Below are positions 63,574 to 64,000 of a stretch of 64,000 nucleotides of DNA, one piece after another. A program made the position numbers and the translations under genes. The notes beneath the pieces are model-generated. The model was not told where the DNA came from, did no database searches, and worked only from the letters and a program-made list of their open reading frames with translations. The first letter of the stretch is position 1; each line of letters opens with the position of its first letter. This DNA comes from Amylibacter marinus. GTDB lineage: Bacteria; Pseudomonadota; Alphaproteobacteria; Rhodobacterales; Rhodobacteraceae. Location of the stretch: assembly GCF_030160015.1 (NCBI RefSeq), contig NZ_BSNN01000004.1, positions 558,001 to 622,000 on the forward strand. The letters are read 5' to 3'.

Positions 63574-64000
63574 TTATTTTTTCTTCTTGCCGTTGCCATT
63601 ATTTCCATTATTGCCATTGCCATTGCCATTGCCATTGCCATTGCCATTGCCATTGCCATTGCCATTGCCATTGCCATTGCCATTGCCATTGCCGTTGCCA
63701 TTGCCATTGCCATTGCCATTGCCATTGCCGTTGCCGTTGCCATTGCCATTGCCGTTGCCGTTGCCGTTGCCGTTGCTCTGGTTGGTATTGGATTCAGTGC
63801 CGGAGTTTGAAGAACCCTCGGCGGTAGGCGGTGCCTGTGTCATATTGACGTTGTTGGGTGCCTGATCTTTGGTGACGGTATCGCGCAGCAATATTCCGCC
63901 CTTGCTAACAACCAGCTCGCGTTTTGTAGGGCCAATGCACCCACGTATTTTAGTGCGCCCCAGCAGTGTCCTGCTTTTGGTAATATCGGTATAGCCCTGT
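63574..64000 (-). CDS. Asn-Gly repeat protein (5' end beyond window)
   Basis: The minus-strand frame is open to the last base of the window, so the start lies outside. The visible 142 codons begin with a Thr/Lys/Arg-containing segment (TLLGRTKIRGCIGPTKRELV), pass through a Thr/Ser/Asn/Gln-rich linker (TAEGSSNSGTESN), then about 27 Asn-Gly dipeptides, and end GKKKK. The Asn-Gly tract should be disordered and flexible, and Asn-Gly bonds are prone to deamidation. I recognise no folded domain in the visible part. The low-complexity tail looks like a linker or surface extension. Function is unknown. Confidence 0.65.
   Translation of the reverse strand, partial: QGYTDITKSRTLLGRTKIRGCIGPTKRELVVSKGGILLRDTVTKDQAPNNVNMTQAPPTAEGSSNSGTESNTNQSNGNGNGNGNGNGNGNGNGNGNGNGNGNGNGNGNGNGNGNGNGNGNGNGNGNGNGNNGNNGNGKKKK
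63610..63775. repeat. Hexanucleotide microsatellite, about 27 units
   Basis: Tandem ATTGCC on the plus strand (GGCAAT on the minus), with ATT changed to GTT in several units, mostly towards the right end. It encodes Gly-Asn in the minus-strand gene. Unit length is a multiple of three, so slippage changes protein length without breaking the frame. An open frame of Pro-Leu repeats on the plus strand is its mirror and is not a gene. Confidence 0.9.

Noticed and set aside
63610-63775. Tandem repeat as a CRISPR array
   Set aside because: The unit is 6 bases with no spacers and lies inside a coding frame.
63567-63865. Plus-strand ORFs of Pro-Leu or Cys-His repeats across the microsatellite
   Set aside because: They are the mirror frames of the Asn-Gly repeat gene, have no ribosome-binding site and arise from a hexanucleotide repeat that is open in several frames.
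1-64000. Prophage, insertion sequence, integron or genomic island
   Set aside because: No transposase, integrase, phage structural gene, tRNA attachment site or terminal repeats were found, and the gene set is typical core chromosome.

Overview
The window looks like ordinary chromosome from an alphaproteobacterium of the Rhodobacterales (Roseobacter-like Rhodobacteraceae). The evidence is the gene families and their order: GcvT-domain dimethylglycine/sarcosine dehydrogenases, aerobic-type cobalamin genes (cobN, cobO, cobW, DUF1636), CbtA/CbtB, GFA proteins, DUF1801, DUF5665, a SulP transporter, and smc, rnr, dapE and recQ in dense, often ATGA-overlapping transcription units. Base composition is moderate to high GC. 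I see no rRNA, tRNA, insertion sequence, prophage or CRISPR array. Taxonomy below the order is inference.

Layout. 1-3766: a type I secretion HlyD adaptor (cut by the window start), a RidA-fold protein, a glycerophosphodiesterase and a FemAB-like acyltransferase. 3747-9633: peroxiredoxin, ferredoxin reductase-type flavoprotein, rsmD, recQ, yaaA and a Crp/Fnr regulator. 9823-18714: a same-strand run of eight genes, GFA, LysE exporter, GFA, GcvT-family flavoenzyme, betaine-homocysteine methyltransferase-like protein, GATase1-AraC regulator, second GcvT-family flavoenzyme and RluA. The core is best read as a methylamine/glycine-betaine demethylation module with its own regulator and possible formaldehyde-handling proteins. 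18783-25264: YHYH protein, dapE, a DUF2064 glycosyltransferase-like protein, a BON-like repeat membrane protein coupled to a 42-aa membrane peptide, and rnr.

25261-37116: DUF1801, a GST facing a WYL regulator across a perfect operator-like inverted repeat, MltB, a lipoprotein, zapE, a hybrid histidine kinase, trhO, a SulP transporter, arfB and an SPFH protein. 37117-37542 is the only long stretch without a clear protein gene. It holds a compact unit with a very strong ribosome-binding site, an 18-codon ORF, two small hairpins and an intrinsic terminator. 37543-46993: cysteine/aromatic aminotransferase with 3-mercaptopyruvate sulfurtransferase, smpB, dapA, a soluble lytic transglycosylase, a DMT transporter, mnmD facing an MnmC2-like oxidoreductase, and small membrane proteins.

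46990-55200 is a cobalt/cobalamin region. cobO and cobN are followed, after a convergent unknown 67-aa gene, by a GNAT-cobW pair, a divergent DUF1636 gene, and a cobalamin-riboswitch-controlled unit of cbtB, cbtA and a His-rich anchored protein. 55437-64000: smc, a small alpha/beta hydrolase, a second MltB, an aldehyde dehydrogenase, a 1-Cys peroxiredoxin, a membrane-anchored LuxR-type regulator and a protein with about 27 Asn-Gly repeats that runs off the window end.

The leads I rate highest are the unexplained small transcript at 37.2-37.4 kb, the His-rich third gene behind the cobalamin riboswitch, the GFA/LysE association with the demethylation genes, and the membrane LuxR/Asn-Gly repeat pair. 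None is proven to be a new system from sequence alone.
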